The notes: generated by a model from the sequence alone, not told the origin. A DNA stretch of 64,000 nucleotides from Geobacillus vulcani PSS1 (GCF_000733845.1 NZ_JPOI01000001.1:2481001-2545000); one strand, 5' to 3'. Positions 26,204-37,305 are shown, counted from the stretch's first letter. Made by a program: numbers and translations.

Positions 26204-27280
26204 ATGAAAAAGTCTTTGTTTGTACTAATTTTGTCGATATTTGTCCTGTCATTATCGGCCTGCGGGGGACTTGGGGCGAATGGAGGAAAAAATGGATTTG
26301 TCGGCATTTCTATGCCAACGAAATCTTCAGAGCGCTGGATTCATGATGGGAAAAATATGGTGAAAGAATTCGAAAAACTCGGTTATAAGACGGATTTGCA
26401 ATATGCTGAGGACGTGGTTGAAAACCAAGTATCACAAATTGAAAACATGATCACCAAAGGGGTTAACGTGTTAGTGATTGCTCCGATTGATGCGGAAGCG
26501 TTGACGGACGTGTTGGAAAAAGCGCATAAACAAGGGATTAAGATCATTTCGTACGACCGTTTGATTAAAAACAGCAAGTATGTCGACTATTATGCAACGT
26601 TTGATAACTTTAAAGTCGGTGTGCTGCAAGGGCAGTACATTGAACAAAAGCTCGGATTGAAAGAAGGAAAGGGACCGTTCAACATCGAGTTGTTTGCCGG
26701 TTCTCCAGATGACAATAACGCCTATTTCTTCTTTGATGGAGCAATGTCGGTATTAAAGCCGTACATTGATTCCGGAAAGTTAGTGGTGAGAAGCGGGCAA
26801 ACGAAGTTTGACCAAGTAGCGACATTGCGCTGGGATGGAGCTACGGCTCAAGCGCGTATGGATAACTTGTTGAGTGCGCATTATACGAATGCTCGCGTTG
26901 ATGCGGTTTTGTCCCCGTACGATGGCATTAGCATTGGCATCATTTCTTCCTTAAAAGGGGTTGGCTACGGAACTCCGAGCAAGCCGATGCCGGTGATTAC
27001 TGGGCAAGATGCGGAATTGGCTTCGGTGAAATCGATTATCGCAGGGGAACAAACGCAAACGGTGTTTAAAGACACGAGGGAATTGGCGAAAAAAGCAGTT
27101 GAGATGGCGGATGCGGTGTTGAAAGGGAAAAAGCCGGAAGTGAACGATACGAAAACGTATAATAACGGAGTTAAAGTTGTCCCAGCGTATTTGTTGGAAC
27201 CGGTTTCGGTTGATAAATCCAATTATGAAAAAGTATTGATCGACAGCGGCTATTACAAAAAAGAAGATTTGGAAAAATAG
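26204..27280 (+). CDS. araE: AraE: L-arabinose-binding lipoprotein of an ABC importer
   Basis: A 358-residue extracellular sugar-binding lipoprotein. The signal peptide ends in the lipobox 'LSLSAC' (Cys about residue 20) and the mature protein resembles the ChvE/xylose-binding group: '[21 protein letters not shown]', '[20 protein letters not shown]', 'IISYDRLI'. The ATG at 26204 sits after GAGGAGGGAGAAA. araG and araH follow, giving a complete CUT2-type importer. A strong stem-loop lies directly behind the gene and may keep the binding protein in excess over the membrane parts. AraR and cre sites precede it. Confidence 0.92.
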   Translation: MKKSLFVLILSIFVLSLSACGGLGANGGKNGFVGISMPTKSSERWIHDGKNMVKEFEKLGYKTDLQYAEDVVENQVSQIENMITKGVNVLVIAPIDAEALTDVLEKAHKQGIKIISYDRLIKNSKYVDYYATFDNFKVGVLQGQYIEQKLGLKEGKGPFNIELFAGSPDDNNAYFFFDGAMSVLKPYIDSGKLVVRSGQTKFDQVATLRWDGATAQARMDNLLSAHYTNARVDAVLSPYDGISIGIISSLKGVGYGTPSKPMPVITGQDAELASVKSIIAGEQTQTVFKDTRELAKKAVEMADAVLKGKKPEVNDTKTYNNGVKVVPAYLLEPVSVDKSNYEKVLIDSGYYKKEDLEK

Positions 27281-27294
27281 AAGATACCGAGAAA

Positions 27295-27329
27295 ACGGAT
27301 ATAAGGGATCTGCAACCCCTTATATCCGT
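27295..27329 (+). other. Intercistronic stem-loop araE-araG
   Basis: ACGGATATAAGGG and CCCTTATATCCGT form a perfect 13-bp stem with a 9-base loop and no T-run. It lies between the binding-protein gene and the ATPase gene and may protect the upstream message. Confidence 0.75.
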
Positions 27330-27357
27330 AACTCTCTGACAAGGGGTGCAACAGAAG

Positions 27358-28899
27358 ATGGCTGAATTTATTTTAGAAATGAGGGGGATTACGAAGCAAT
27401 TTCCTGGAGTAAAAGCGCTTGATAATGTGAACTTAAAGGTGCGGGAAGGAGAAATTCACGCGCTTTGTGGAGAAAACGGGGCAGGAAAATCGACATTAAT
27501 GAAAGTGTTGAGCGGTGTTTATCCGTACGGCACGTATGACGGAGAAATTTTATTTAAAGGTGAAGTATGTAGATTTAAAGATATTAAACAGAGCGAACAG
27601 TTAGGAATTGTTATCATTCATCAAGAGTTGGCCTTGATTCCGTATTTATCTATTGCCGAAAATATTTTTTTAGGGAATGAACGAGCGAAAAAAGGCATCA
27701 TTAACTGGAATGAAACGATTGCTCAAACAAAAAAACTGCTGCAGAAAGTCGGATTAGAGGAGTCACCGCATACACCGGTCGGCCAACTTGGTGTCGGCAA
27801 GCAGCAACTTGTGGAAATCGCGAAGGCATTGGCCAAAGAAGTCAAATTGCTTATTTTGGATGAGCCGACAGCGGCTTTGAATGAAGATGACAGCGAAAAC
27901 TTGCTGAATTTGCTTTTGGAATTGAAACAACAGGGCTTATCGGCCATTATTATTTCCCATAAATTAAATGAAATTGCTAAAGTCGCTGATTCGATCACGA
28001 TTTTACGGGATGGAAAAACGATTGAAACGTTGGATATGAAACATGATGAAGTGACCGAAGACCGGATTATCCGTGGAATGGTTGGGCGCGACTTAACCAA
28101 TCGTTATCCGACAAGAACACCGAAGATCGGCGAAGTCATATTTGAAGTGAAAAATTGGACGGTGTATCACCCCGTTTACTCCGAGCGCAAGGTGATTGAT
28201 GACGTCAATCTGTCGATTCGTAGAGGAGAAATTGTCGGGATCGCTGGCCTCATGGGGGCGGGACGAACGGAATTGGCCATGAGCATCTTTGGTCGGTCAT
28301 ACGGAAAGAAAATCAGTGGCGAAGTATGGAAAAACGGGTCCAAAATCGATGTCAGTGATGTCAGCAAGGCCATTGCTAATGGAATTGCTTATGTAACAGA
28401 AGACCGCAAAGGGAACGGGCTTATCTTAATGGAAGATATCAGGAAAAACATTACCCTTTCACGTTTAAGTAAAATCTCGAGTCATTTGGTCGTTGATGAA
28501 AATCAAGAAATTGTTGAGTCGGAGCGATTTCGTGACCAATTCAAAATTAAAACGCCAAGCGTATTTCAAAAAGTAGAAGCCCTTAGTGGGGGAAATCAGC
28601 AAAAAGTGGTGCTGAGCAAGTGGATTTTCGCTGAGCCCGATATTTTGATTCTTGACGAACCGACACGGGGAATTGACGTCGGCGCGAAATATGAAATTTA
28701 CACAATCATTCAGCAGCTAGCCGATGCAGGGAAAGGCATTTTAATGATCTCGTCCGAGCTTCCGGAAATTCTTGGCATGTGCGATCGAATTTATGTGATG
28801 AGTGAAGGGAGAATCACTGGCGAGGTGCCACGGGAAGAAGCGACCCAAGAAAAACTGATGAGGCTCATGACGAAAACAGCGATTCAGGAGGGAGCATAA
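27358..28899 (+). CDS. araG: AraG: sugar ABC transporter ATPase (two ABC domains)
   Basis: A 513-residue cytoplasmic ATPase of the RbsA/XylG type that powers arabinose import. Domain 1 has Walker A 'GENGAGKST' and Walker B '[11 protein letters not shown]'. Domain 2 has the degenerate Walker A 'GLMGAGRTE', the signature 'LSGGNQQKV', and Walker B '[16 protein letters not shown]', as usual for this family. The ATG at 27358 gives the typical start '[21 protein letters not shown]'; a GTG at 27346 in the ribosome site is an alternative. araH begins two bases after the stop. Confidence 0.93.
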   Translation: MAEFILEMRGITKQFPGVKALDNVNLKVREGEIHALCGENGAGKSTLMKVLSGVYPYGTYDGEILFKGEVCRFKDIKQSEQLGIVIIHQELALIPYLSIAENIFLGNERAKKGIINWNETIAQTKKLLQKVGLEESPHTPVGQLGVGKQQLVEIAKALAKEVKLLILDEPTAALNEDDSENLLNLLLELKQQGLSAIIISHKLNEIAKVADSITILRDGKTIETLDMKHDEVTEDRIIRGMVGRDLTNRYPTRTPKIGEVIFEVKNWTVYHPVYSERKVIDDVNLSIRRGEIVGIAGLMGAGRTELAMSIFGRSYGKKISGEVWKNGSKIDVSDVSKAIANGIAYVTEDRKGNGLILMEDIRKNITLSRLSKISSHLVVDENQEIVESERFRDQFKIKTPSVFQKVEALSGGNQQKVVLSKWIFAEPDILILDEPTRGIDVGAKYEIYTIIQQLADAGKGILMISSELPEILGMCDRIYVMSEGRITGEVPREEATQEKLMRLMTKTAIQEGA

Positions 28900-28900
28900 A

Positions 28901-30124
28901 ATGGAAGCACCAATGCGGAAAGCAGTGCATCATTCCTCGGGGCAATCTGTAGAAAATCAACGGTTATCGTTCGGTCAGTTGATCAAAAATAATATGAGAA
29001 GTTCCAGCATGGTGATCGCTCTCATTTTGATTATGTTATTGTTCCAAGTGTTAACTGGGGGCATTTTGTTGCGGCCATTGAATATTACGAACTTAATTTT
29101 GCAAAACAGTTATATTTTGGTGCTGGCTGTCGGCATGATGCTTGTCATTATCACTGGACATATTGACTTGTCTGTCGGATCGGTCGCGGCTTTTGTCGGG
29201 GCATTGGCCGGCATTCTGATGGTTCAGCACCAGACATCAGTGTGGTTGACAATGCTCATTTGTTTATTACTCGGGGCCTTGATTGGTGCGTGGCAAGGTT
29301 TTTGGGTGGCGTACGTAAAAATCCCATCGTTCATTGTTACATTGGCAGGGATGTTGCTGTTTCGGGGGTTGACAATGGTTATTTTGGAAGGACAGTCGAT
29401 CGCTCCGTTTCCGAAAACATTTCAAAACATGAGCTCTGGATTTCTCCCAGACGTATTTCATGGCGGAGCGATTCATCTGTTCACGATCGTGATCGGTGTT
29501 GCTGCTTCCCTCTTGTTTATTGCACTGGAATGGAGAAAACGAAACAACCAGAAGAAATATGGGTTTGCCGTCGTTCCTGCGCCGATGTTTGCGTTGAAAC
29601 TCGCTGCGATCGCCGCTGTGATCATGATTTTCACTTATATTTTAGCCACGTACGAAGGAATCCCGACGATTTTGGTGATTTTGGCCGCGTTGATTATCAT
29701 TTATTCCTTTGTGGCGAATCGGACGGTCGTCGGCCGCCATATTTATGCGATTGGTGGTAATGAGAAGGCTGCGCAATTGTCCGGCATTAAAACGAAACGC
29801 GTCACATTTTGGGTGTTTGTTAACATGGGTGTGCTGGCTGCCTTGTCCGGGCTGATTTTTGCCGCCCGTCTTAATGCCGCGACGCCAAAAGCAGGAAACT
29901 TGTTTGAACTCGATGCCATTGCGGCATGCTTTATCGGAGGCGCATCCGCTTATGGTGGTGTTGGCACGATCGGGGGAGCGATTATCGGCGGTCTTGTGAT
30001 GGGTGTGATGAACAATGGCATGTCGTTGTTAGGGTTGGGGATTGACTGGCAACAGGCCATTAAAGGGCTTGTATTGCTTATTGCTGTCGCTTTTGATATT
30101 TACAACAAAAACAAAGCCGCTTAA
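28901..30124 (+). CDS. araH: AraH: sugar ABC transporter permease
   Basis: A 407-residue membrane permease of the XylH/RbsC type with about ten helices. The family hallmark 'GHIDLSVGSVAAFVGALAG' is present, as is the late 'ACFIGGASAYGGVGTIGGAIIGGLVMGVMNNGM'. AGGAGGGAGCATAAA precedes the ATG. With AraE and AraG it forms the monosaccharide importer for L-arabinose. A terminator follows, separating it from araR. Confidence 0.92.
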   Translation: MEAPMRKAVHHSSGQSVENQRLSFGQLIKNNMRSSSMVIALILIMLLFQVLTGGILLRPLNITNLILQNSYILVLAVGMMLVIITGHIDLSVGSVAAFVGALAGILMVQHQTSVWLTMLICLLLGALIGAWQGFWVAYVKIPSFIVTLAGMLLFRGLTMVILEGQSIAPFPKTFQNMSSGFLPDVFHGGAIHLFTIVIGVAASLLFIALEWRKRNNQKKYGFAVVPAPMFALKLAAIAAVIMIFTYILATYEGIPTILVILAALIIIYSFVANRTVVGRHIYAIGGNEKAAQLSGIKTKRVTFWVFVNMGVLAALSGLIFAARLNAATPKAGNLFELDAIAACFIGGASAYGGVGTIGGAIIGGLVMGVMNNGMSLLGLGIDWQQAIKGLVLLIAVAFDIYNKNKAA

Positions 30125-30426
30125 TGCAAGAGCGAAGGGCCAAGCGCATTGCTTGGCTTTTTTGTCAAATGGTCAAAAGGCGGACAAAAGGCTTTTATGC
30201 TCGAAAAGAGTTCGATCGGTTCATATGATCCGTATGTCGAGTCACATTTCAAGTGGTTTTGGAGGTTGGAGCGTTTTCTCCCCTTGTTCTCTTTCGTTCG
30301 AAAAAGGGCGTGTACAGGCACCTCATATATTTTCCGCCGTCTGCTCTTAGCACAATGATACGGACAAATAAAAACTGCTATAATAAAATTAATTTATATC
30401 TCATTATTTTATCGTTGAGGTGGACT
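30125..30426 (+). other. Intergenic region araH-araR
   Basis: 302 bases with the araEGH terminator (30139-30163) and, near the end, a -10 TATAAT (30379-30384) without a good -35, about 43 bases before the araR ATG. The middle shows nothing recognisable. Confidence 0.65.
30139..30163 (+). terminator. Rho-independent terminator of araEGH
   Basis: GCCAAGC and GCTTGGC pair around GCATT and are followed by TTTTTT. Confidence 0.9.
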
Positions 30427-31521
30427 ATGAAGGAGAAAACGCTGCCCAAATATGCGCAATTAAAGCAAGAAATTTTATCATGGATTGTTTCAGGCAAGGT
30501 AAAGCCGGATGAGAAAATTCCGACTGAGCATGAAATCGCCAATCAGTTTCAGTTAAGTCGCCATACGGTTCGGCAGGCGCTCGGTGAGCTTGAGAAGGAA
30601 GGATGGCTGTACAAAATCCAAGGGAGCGGCACATTTGTGTCCCGGCCGAAGCCGAAAGAACAGGTTGACACGAAAACGATCGGGATCGTGACGACCTATA
30701 TCTCCGATTATATTTTCCCTCATATTGTACGCGGTGCGGAAGAGACGTTGCGGGAAAAAGGGTACCGCCTTTTGTTGGCGAGCACAAATAACGATAAACA
30801 GAGAGAAAAAGAACGGCTTGAGGAGATGATTCGAGAGCCGTTGAGCGGGCTGATCATCGAGCCGACGAAAAGCGCGCAAGGAAACCCTAATTTAGGCTAC
30901 TACTTGTCGCTCAACAACCACCATATTCCGTATGTGATGATCAACGCCCGCTATTTGGAAGTGAGCTGTCCATGCGTGAAAATGGATGACGAAGAAGGCG
31001 GGTTTTTATTGACGGATCACCTCATTCGTTTAGGCCATCGCCGAATCGCTGGTTTCTTTAAAACGGACGATTTGCAAGGGGTGGATCGTTTGCGGGGGTT
31101 TATTCGTGCCCATCAGCAACACGAGGTGCCCGTGGCGACGGAGTATCTTCTATCCTACACAACCGAGGAGAAAACGACCAGACCGCTTGAGGTGGCGCGG
31201 GAGTTTTTGCAACGGCCGAAAGAGGAGCGGCCGACAGCGTTTGTTTGCTACAATGATGAGCTGGCGATTTTGCTTCTTGATGTCATTCGCCAACAAGGAT
31301 TATCGGTTCCTGATGACATTTCGATTGTCGGATTCGATGATTCGACGTTTGCGACAGCGACGGAAGTGAAGTTGACAACGATTCGCCATCCAAAAACGGA
31401 AATGGGGATCGAAGCGGCGCGGTTGTTGATTCAAATGATCGAGCAGCCGGCCGCTGAAAAAATCGGAGATATGATTTATAAGCCTGAGTTAATCATCCGT
31501 AACTCTACAAAAGGAATATAA
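30427..31521 (+). CDS. araR: AraR: arabinose-responsive repressor (GntR HTH + LacI-type sensor)
   Basis: A 364-residue repressor. The N-terminal 70 residues form a GntR winged helix ('KIPTEHEIANQFQLSRHTVRQALGELEKEGW'), joined to a LacI/GalR-type periplasmic-binding fold (about 80-364: 'TIGIVTTYISDYIFPHIVRGAEETL', 'LTDHLIRLGHRRIAGFF', 'ISIVGFDDSTFAT'). This GntR-LacI chimera is specific to AraR. The ATG at 30427 follows GAGGTGG; the frame is open upstream but without family sequence. It should bind ATTTGTACGTACAAAT-type boxes, seen at araE, araD and abnE, and release them with L-arabinose. Confidence 0.95.
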   Translation: MKEKTLPKYAQLKQEILSWIVSGKVKPDEKIPTEHEIANQFQLSRHTVRQALGELEKEGWLYKIQGSGTFVSRPKPKEQVDTKTIGIVTTYISDYIFPHIVRGAEETLREKGYRLLLASTNNDKQREKERLEEMIREPLSGLIIEPTKSAQGNPNLGYYLSLNNHHIPYVMINARYLEVSCPCVKMDDEEGGFLLTDHLIRLGHRRIAGFFKTDDLQGVDRLRGFIRAHQQHEVPVATEYLLSYTTEEKTTRPLEVAREFLQRPKEERPTAFVCYNDELAILLLDVIRQQGLSVPDDISIVGFDDSTFATATEVKLTTIRHPKTEMGIEAARLLIQMIEQPAAEKIGDMIYKPELIIRNSTKGI

Positions 31522-31555
31522 AAATATGTTCGTATTTTTACAAAAAGTATAGAAA

Positions 31556-31571
31556 AATTGTACGTACAATA
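31556..31571. promoter_or_regulatory. AraR operator before araDBA
   Basis: AATTGTACGTACAATA contains a perfect palindrome (ATTGTACGTACAAT) matching the AraR consensus core. It overlaps a region with TATAGA and TATAAT (31573-31578) promoter-like hexamers about 40-60 bases before araD. Confidence 0.85.
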
Positions 31572-31613
31572 TTATAATGGAGGTGAGGAGATTTTTCATA
31601 GGGAGTGGAGGCC

Positions 31614-32300
31614 ATGCTTGAGGAGCTGAAACGATCAGTATGGGAGGCCAATCTGCAGCTTCCGCAATACCGCCTCGTGACGTTTACGTGGGGAAATGTG
31701 AGCGGGATTGACCGGGAGCGCGGGTTGGTTGTCATTAAGCCAAGCGGGGTGGCGTATGACAAACTGACCATCGATGATATGGTGGTTGTGGACTTAAACG
31801 GCAACGTGGTAGAAGGAGCCTTAAAACCGTCGTCGGACACTCCGACCCATCTCTGGCTGTATAAACAATTTCCAGGAATCGGCGGAATTGTCCATACCCA
31901 TTCGACTTGGGCGACTGTTTGGGCACAGGCCGGGAGAGGGATTCCAGCGTTGGGGACGACGCATGCTGACTATTTTTATGGCGAAATTCCGTGCACCCGG
32001 CCGATGACCAGCGAGGAAATTCAAGGGGCGTACGAACTTGAAACCGGCAAAGTGATCACCGAAACGTTCCGGTTTCTCGACCCGTTGCAAGTACCGGGTG
32101 TTTTGGTGCATGGCCATGGACCATTTGCTTGGGGCAAAGATCCGGCCAATGCCGTCCACAATGCTGTCGTTTTGGAAGAAGTGGCGAAAATGGCGGCAAG
32201 AACGTACATGCTCAATCCAAATGCACAGCCGATCAGCCAGTCGCTGCTTGACCGCCATTATTTACGCAAGCATGGCGTAAACGCTTACTATGGCCAATAA
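31614..32300 (+). CDS. araD: L-ribulose-5-phosphate 4-epimerase
   Basis: A 228-residue class II aldolase-fold enzyme interconverting L-ribulose 5-phosphate and D-xylulose 5-phosphate, the last step of arabinose catabolism. The zinc ligands appear in '[14 protein letters not shown]' and 'HGHGPFAWG'. The start at 31614 gives the family N-terminus '[17 protein letters not shown]', with GGAGG just upstream; a GTG at 31605 would add three residues. It leads the araD-araB-araA operon under an AraR box. Confidence 0.95.
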   Translation: MLEELKRSVWEANLQLPQYRLVTFTWGNVSGIDRERGLVVIKPSGVAYDKLTIDDMVVVDLNGNVVEGALKPSSDTPTHLWLYKQFPGIGGIVHTHSTWATVWAQAGRGIPALGTTHADYFYGEIPCTRPMTSEEIQGAYELETGKVITETFRFLDPLQVPGVLVHGHGPFAWGKDPANAVHNAVVLEEVAKMAARTYMLNPNAQPISQSLLDRHYLRKHGVNAYYGQ

Positions 32301-32315
32301 GGGAGGGAGACTGCG

Positions 32316-34010
32316 ATGGGGAAAAAGTATGTCATCGGCATCGACTATGGGACGGAATCGGGACGCGCCGTTCTTGTTGATCTGGAAGGAAACGAAATTG
32401 CGGACCATGTCACCCCGTACCCTCACGGAGTCATTGATGAAGTGTTGCCGGAATCGAACGTACAACTAGAACCAGACTGGGCACTGCAGCACCCGGGCGA
32501 TTATATCGAAGTGTTGGCGACCGCCGTTCCAGCTGTATTGCAAAAGTCAGGGGTCAACCCGGCGGATGTGATCGGGGTTGGGATCGATTTTACCGCTTGC
32601 ACGATGCTGCCGGTCGATGCTTCCGGCGAGCCGCTTTGCTTGAAACCGGAGTTTAAACATCGCCCACACAGCTGGGTGAAATTGTGGAAGCACCATGCCG
32701 CTCAGGATGAGGCAAACTTGCTCAATGAAATCGCCGCCAAACGGGGCGAAGCGTTTTTGCCGAGATACGGCGGTAAAATTTCATCCGAATGGATGATTGC
32801 GAAAATTTGGCAGATTCTGAACGAAGCGCCGGATATTTACGACCAAACCGATCTCTTTTTAGAGGCAACCGACTGGGTGATCTTCAAAATGACCGGTCAA
32901 CTGGTGCGCAACAGCTGCACGGCCGGTTATAAGTCGATTTGGCATAAACAAGACGGCTATCCGAGCAAGGAGTTTTTCCGGGCGCTCGACCCGCGGCTGG
33001 AACACTTAACAGAAACGAAACTGCGCGGCTCGATCGTTCCGCTCGGCACAAGAGCAGGGGTGCTGACGAAGGAAATGGCGGCCATGATGGGCCTCCTTCC
33101 GGGAACCGCCGTTGCCGTCGGCAATGTCGATGCCCATGCGGCCGTACCGGGTGTCGGGGTCGTTGAACCAGGCAAACTGGTGATGGCGATGGGCACATCG
33201 ATCTGCCATATGTTGCTTGGTACGGAAGAAAAGTATGTGGAAGGAATGTGCGGCGTTGTCGAGGATGGCATCATTCCGGGATATTTCGGCTATGAAGCCG
33301 GGCAGTCAGCGGTGGGCGACATTTTCGCTTGGTATGTTGAACAAGGTGTTCCGGCCTATGTGAAAGAAGCGGCGGAAAAAGAGGGAGTTAGTGTCCATGA
33401 GTGGCTGGAAAAGCGAGCCGCTGCCTATCGGCCGGGGGAAACCGGACTGCTCGCGTTAGACTGGTGGAACGGGAACCGTTCCGTATTGGTCGACACCGAT
33501 TTAACCGGGCTGATCATCGGCTATACGTTGCTGACGAAACCAGAAGAGATTTACCGCGCATTGCTTGAAGCAACGGCCTTCGGCACGCGCAAAATTATCG
33601 ATGCCTTTGTTGAAAACGGTGTCAACGTAGATGAACTGTACGCGTGCGGCGGATTGCCGCAAAAAAACAAGTTGCTCATGCAAATTTATGCTGATGTGAC
33701 CAACCGTGAGATTAAAATTGCGGCGTCCAAGCAAACCCCGGCAGTCGGGGCTGCCATGTTCGCAGCGGTTGCGGCCGGCAAAGAAAACGGCGGTTATGAA
33801 TCCATTGTGGAAGCGGCACGAAACATGGGGAAAGTGCGTGAAGAGACGTTCAAACCGATTCCGGAGAATGTCGCCATTTATGAACAGCTGTATCGAGAAT
33901 ATTCGAAACTGCACGACTACTTCGGCCGCGGGGAAAACGATGTGATGAAGCGGCTTAAACATTGGAAAGAAACCGCAAGGGCGGCGAAAGAATCAATAAC
34001 TTTATCGTGA
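32316..34010 (+). CDS. araB: Ribulokinase
   Basis: A 564-residue FGGY-family kinase phosphorylating L-ribulose. The N-terminal phosphate motif '[15 protein letters not shown]' and the later '[19 protein letters not shown]' are family signatures, and the length suits ribulokinase rather than xylulokinase. GGGAGGGAGACTGCG precedes the ATG, 15 bases after araD. It links the isomerase and epimerase of the pathway. Confidence 0.96.
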   Translation: MGKKYVIGIDYGTESGRAVLVDLEGNEIADHVTPYPHGVIDEVLPESNVQLEPDWALQHPGDYIEVLATAVPAVLQKSGVNPADVIGVGIDFTACTMLPVDASGEPLCLKPEFKHRPHSWVKLWKHHAAQDEANLLNEIAAKRGEAFLPRYGGKISSEWMIAKIWQILNEAPDIYDQTDLFLEATDWVIFKMTGQLVRNSCTAGYKSIWHKQDGYPSKEFFRALDPRLEHLTETKLRGSIVPLGTRAGVLTKEMAAMMGLLPGTAVAVGNVDAHAAVPGVGVVEPGKLVMAMGTSICHMLLGTEEKYVEGMCGVVEDGIIPGYFGYEAGQSAVGDIFAWYVEQGVPAYVKEAAEKEGVSVHEWLEKRAAAYRPGETGLLALDWWNGNRSVLVDTDLTGLIIGYTLLTKPEEIYRALLEATAFGTRKIIDAFVENGVNVDELYACGGLPQKNKLLMQIYADVTNREIKIAASKQTPAVGAAMFAAVAAGKENGGYESIVEAARNMGKVREETFKPIPENVAIYEQLYREYSKLHDYFGRGENDVMKRLKHWKETARAAKESITLS

Positions 34011-34026
34011 ATCGGGAGGGGCAATC

Positions 34027-35517
34027 ATGTTATCATTACGGCCTTATGAATTTTGGTTTGTGACAGGAAGCCAGCACTTGTACGGAGAAGAAGCGTTAAA
34101 ACAAGTCCAAGAACATTCAAGAATCATGGTCAATGAATGGAATCGCGATTCGGTGTTTCCGTTCCCATTCGTTTTCAAATCAGTCGTGACGACGCCAGAG
34201 GAAATCCGGCGCGTTTGCCTGGAGGCGAATGCGAGCGAACGATGCGCCGGAGTCATTACTTGGATGCATACGTTCTCGCCAGCGAAGATGTGGATTGGCG
34301 GCCTGTTGGAGTTGCGAAAACCGTTATTGCATCTTCATACGCAGTTTAACCGTGATATTCCATGGGACAGCATCGATATGGACTTTATGAACTTAAACCA
34401 ATCGGCTCACGGTGACCGGGAATACGGATTTATCGGTGCGAGAATGGGAGTGGCCCGGAAAGTGGTCGTTGGTCATTGGGAAGACCCAGAAGTCCGCGAG
34501 CGGCTGGCGAAATGGATGCGGACGGCCGTCGCCTTTGCGGAAAGCCGCCAGCTCAAAGTGGCCCGTTTCGGCGATAACATGCGCGAAGTGGCGGTAACGG
34601 AAGGGGACAAAGTGGGAGCGCAAATTCAATTCGGTTGGTCGGTCAACGGTTATGGTGTTGGGGATTTGGTGCAATCGATTCGCGATGTTTCTGAACAAAG
34701 CATTAACGAACTGCTTGATGAATACGCCGAACTGTATGACATGGTGCCTGCCGGCCGTCAAGATGGACCGGTTCGCGAGTCCATCCGTGAGCAGGCTCGG
34801 ATCGAGCTTGGGTTAAAAGCCTTTTTGCAAGATGGCAACTTCACCGCCTTTACGACGACGTTCGAGGATTTGCATGGCATGAAGCAACTCCCAGGACTTG
34901 CGGTTCAACGGCTCATGGCAGAAGGATATGGATTCGGCGGCGAAGGCGATTGGAAAACGGCCGCCCTCGTCCGGTTGATGAAAGTGATGGCCGATGGCAA
35001 AGGGACGTCGTTCATGGAAGACTACACGTACCACTTTGAGCCTGGCAACGAACTGATTCTCGGCGCTCATATGCTCGAAGTATGTCCGACGATCGCGGCA
35101 ACGCGGCCGCGCATCGAAGTTCATCCGCTTTCGATTGGCGGAAAAGAAGATCCAGCCCGCCTCGTGTTTGACGGCGGCGAGGGCGCGGCGGTCAATGCTT
35201 CCCTGATTGATTTAGGGCACCGCTTCCGTCTCATTGTCAATGAAGTCGATGCGGTGAAACCAGAACACGACATGCCGAAATTGCCGGTCGCCCGCATTTT
35301 ATGGAAACCGCGCCCGTCGTTGCGCGATTCGGCCGAAGCATGGATTTTAGCCGGCGGCGCCCACCATACGTGTTTCTCATTTGCGGTTACAACAGAACAA
35401 TTGCAAGACTTTGCGGAAATGACCGGCATTGAATGCGTCGTGATCAATGAACATACGTCCGTCTCCTCATTCAAGAACGAACTAAGATGGAATGAAGTAT
35501 TCTGGCGGGGACGGTAA
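34027..35517 (+). CDS. araA: L-arabinose isomerase
   Basis: A 496-residue, manganese-dependent enzyme converting L-arabinose to L-ribulose. Family motifs include '[16 protein letters not shown]', '[21 protein letters not shown]', and the metal-site region '[34 protein letters not shown]'. The gene starts at ATG 34027 after GGGAGGGGCAATC and ends the araDBA operon at a terminator. G+C is high (36 of 60 bases in the line at 35101), in sharp contrast to the next operon. Confidence 0.97.
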   Translation: MLSLRPYEFWFVTGSQHLYGEEALKQVQEHSRIMVNEWNRDSVFPFPFVFKSVVTTPEEIRRVCLEANASERCAGVITWMHTFSPAKMWIGGLLELRKPLLHLHTQFNRDIPWDSIDMDFMNLNQSAHGDREYGFIGARMGVARKVVVGHWEDPEVRERLAKWMRTAVAFAESRQLKVARFGDNMREVAVTEGDKVGAQIQFGWSVNGYGVGDLVQSIRDVSEQSINELLDEYAELYDMVPAGRQDGPVRESIREQARIELGLKAFLQDGNFTAFTTTFEDLHGMKQLPGLAVQRLMAEGYGFGGEGDWKTAALVRLMKVMADGKGTSFMEDYTYHFEPGNELILGAHMLEVCPTIAATRPRIEVHPLSIGGKEDPARLVFDGGEGAAVNASLIDLGHRFRLIVNEVDAVKPEHDMPKLPVARILWKPRPSLRDSAEAWILAGGAHHTCFSFAVTTEQLQDFAEMTGIECVVINEHTSVSSFKNELRWNEVFWRGR

Positions 35518-35548
35518 GGTGTAAGCGTGCAAATCCATACGGCACGAC

Positions 35549-35593
35549 ACCAAGGACATGGGCTGGAAGGAGGGCTCATGTCCTTGGTTTTTA
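35549..35593 (+). terminator. Rho-independent terminator of araDBA
   Basis: CCAAGGACATG pairs with CATGTCCTTGG, a perfect 11-bp stem around a 16-base loop, followed by TTTTTAT. Confidence 0.92.
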
Positions 35594-35737
35594 TCATATA
35601 TAAAAGTTGGCAATTTAACAGAGGAGGTGATCTTGAATGTGTAAGCAAAGTAATCAACGCAAGGGCAGTTATATGGACAACTTTTGGCATCAATTTAACT
35701 TGGATAAAAATATTTCTTAATTTTTTTAAATTTTTTA

Positions 35738-35765
35738 TTGAAAAAAATATACACAATGGTACAAT
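35738..35765 (+). promoter_or_regulatory. Sigma-A promoter of abnEFJ
   Basis: TTGAAA (35738-35743) and TACAAT (35760-35765) are spaced by 16 bases. Transcription would begin just before the AraR box. Confidence 0.7.
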
Positions 35766-35774
35766 GAAGTTAAA

Positions 35775-35790
35775 AGTTATACGTACAATA
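35775..35790. promoter_or_regulatory. AraR operator before abnE
   Basis: AGTTATACGTACAATA shares the core TACGTACAA with the araE and araD boxes and covers the likely transcription start of abnEFJ. Confidence 0.7.
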
Positions 35791-35893
35791 TAAAACACGG
35801 TCAGGCTAAAACATAATATTTGTAAGGCCAAATTGTTTTCGAATCCTTATAAAAAGGATTTGAAATAAACTAGGGAGGAGAGGTGGTTAGTTT

Positions 35894-35907
35894 TAAAAGC
35901 GTTTTCA
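35894..35907. promoter_or_regulatory. cre (CcpA) site in the abnE leader
   Basis: TAAAAGCGTTTTCA agrees with TGWAANCGNTNWCA at 13 of 14 positions. Lying about 120 bases inside the leader, it would act as a roadblock. Confidence 0.72.
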
Positions 35908-35973
35908 ACGATAGTAGCAACATGGCGTAAACAGTAGTTGACCCGCGCTTGAAATCAGGGGGGAGGTAAACCG

Positions 35974-37284
35974 ATGAAAAAGTGGTCTTTATTGCTACTA
36001 GTCTTATTTATGGCTGTATCAACGTTTTTAGCTGGTTGTTCAGGTGACTCAAGCAATTCTGGTCAATCGAGCAAAGGCGCAAATGGTGCCACTAAACTGA
36101 CATTATGGACATTTGGAGAGCAACATGCAAAGTTTTTCGAGTTTATGGCTGATGAGTGGAATAAAACACACCCTGACAAAAAGATTCAGCTAGAAACTAC
36201 CACTTATCCGTATGATGACATGCATAACAAACTGCTTTTATCTTTGCAATCCGGAGTAGGAGCGCCGGACATTGTAGATATTGAGATTTCTCGTTTCTCC
36301 AACTATTTAAAAGGAAAACCGCAGTTAGTAGAGTTAAATGACATTATAGACCCCGTAAAAGACAAAGCTATTCAATCAAGATTCGATATCTACTCTAAAG
36401 ATGGAAAGTACTATGGAATTGATTTTCACGTCGGTGCGACCGTCATTTACTATAATAAAGAATTATTGGATAAAGCAGGGGTAAATCCCGACGAAATCGT
36501 TACATGGGATGATTTTAGAGAGGCAGGTAAGAAGGTAGTTAGCGCTACAGGAAAGCCGATGATGACAATTGAAACAGACGGTCCATGGACTTACTGGCCC
36601 CTAGTTGTACAACAAGGATCTGATTTTTACGATAAGGACGGAAAGGTAATTTTAGATAAAGATATCAACATAAAAACATTAACATTTTTGAAACAACTGT
36701 TAGATGAAAAAATTGCTATAGCTGCTCCGGGTGGGAACCATCATGCAGAAGAATATTATGGGTTTATGAATAAAGGCGGGGCTGCATCTGTTGTGATGCC
36801 GATGTGGTACATGGTGCGGTTTACCGACTACATGCCAGATTTAAAAGGGAAAATAATCATTAAACCGATGCCAAAATGGACGGCAGATGGAAAGCGGTCG
36901 GCAGGCATGGGCGGCACTGGAACCGCTATCACTAACCAATGTAAGAATGTAGAGCTGGCGAAGGAGTTTTTAGCGTTTGCTAAATTATCTAAGGAAGCTA
37001 ACATCCAAATTTGGAAACAGCTTGGATTTGATCCGATTCGTTGGGATGTTTGGAGTGATTCTGCGCTGAAAGAGCCGAATAAATATACAGAATACTTTGG
37101 AGATTATATTTTCGATGTTCTTATGAGTGTGAAAGACGAAATCAATTCGCCGACAGTGACTGAAAACACTCCAAAAATGAATGAGTTAGTGGTCCAAACA
37201 GTTTTGTACAAGGTTTTAAAAGAAAAGAGCATGTCCCCAGAGCAAGCTCTGAAAAAAGTGGCAGATGAAATGAGAAAACAATAA
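35974..37284 (+). CDS. abnE: AbnE: arabino-oligosaccharide-binding lipoprotein
   Basis: A 436-residue solute-binding lipoprotein (SBP family 1) with lipobox 'FLAGCSG' near residue 22 and a Ser/Gly-rich linker. 'LWTFGEQHAKFFEFMADEWNKTHPDKKIQLE' and 'YGIDFHVGATVIYYNKELLDKAGV' are typical of CUT1 importers for oligosaccharides. GGGGGGAGGTAAACCG precedes the ATG. AraR and cre sites upstream plus abfA downstream support arabino-oligosaccharides as substrate, matching the abnEFJ system I recall from strain T-6. The coding sequence is much AT-richer than araA or abfA. Confidence 0.9.
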   Translation: MKKWSLLLLVLFMAVSTFLAGCSGDSSNSGQSSKGANGATKLTLWTFGEQHAKFFEFMADEWNKTHPDKKIQLETTTYPYDDMHNKLLLSLQSGVGAPDIVDIEISRFSNYLKGKPQLVELNDIIDPVKDKAIQSRFDIYSKDGKYYGIDFHVGATVIYYNKELLDKAGVNPDEIVTWDDFREAGKKVVSATGKPMMTIETDGPWTYWPLVVQQGSDFYDKDGKVILDKDINIKTLTFLKQLLDEKIAIAAPGGNHHAEEYYGFMNKGGAASVVMPMWYMVRFTDYMPDLKGKIIIKPMPKWTADGKRSAGMGGTGTAITNQCKNVELAKEFLAFAKLSKEANIQIWKQLGFDPIRWDVWSDSALKEPNKYTEYFGDYIFDVLMSVKDEINSPTVTENTPKMNELVVQTVLYKVLKEKSMSPEQALKKVADEMRKQ

Positions 37285-37305
37285 ACAGGAGTAGCTTGAA
37301 TGATA

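Larger units (their letters stand above)
35518..35973 (+). other. Intergenic region araA-abnE
   Basis: 456 bases: the araDBA terminator (35549-35593), a very AT-rich stretch, a sigma-A promoter (35738-35765), an AraR-like box (35775-35790), and a cre site (35894-35907) in a leader of about 200 bases before abnE. No gene was seen. Confidence 0.85.

Noticed and set aside
31521..31540. Second AraR box upstream of the araD box
   Set aside because: ATATGTTCGTATTT shares only the central CGTA; too many mismatches.
35121..35831. 236-codon minus-strand ORF over araA and the following gap
   Set aside because: It is antisense to araA, has no family features and no ribosome site.
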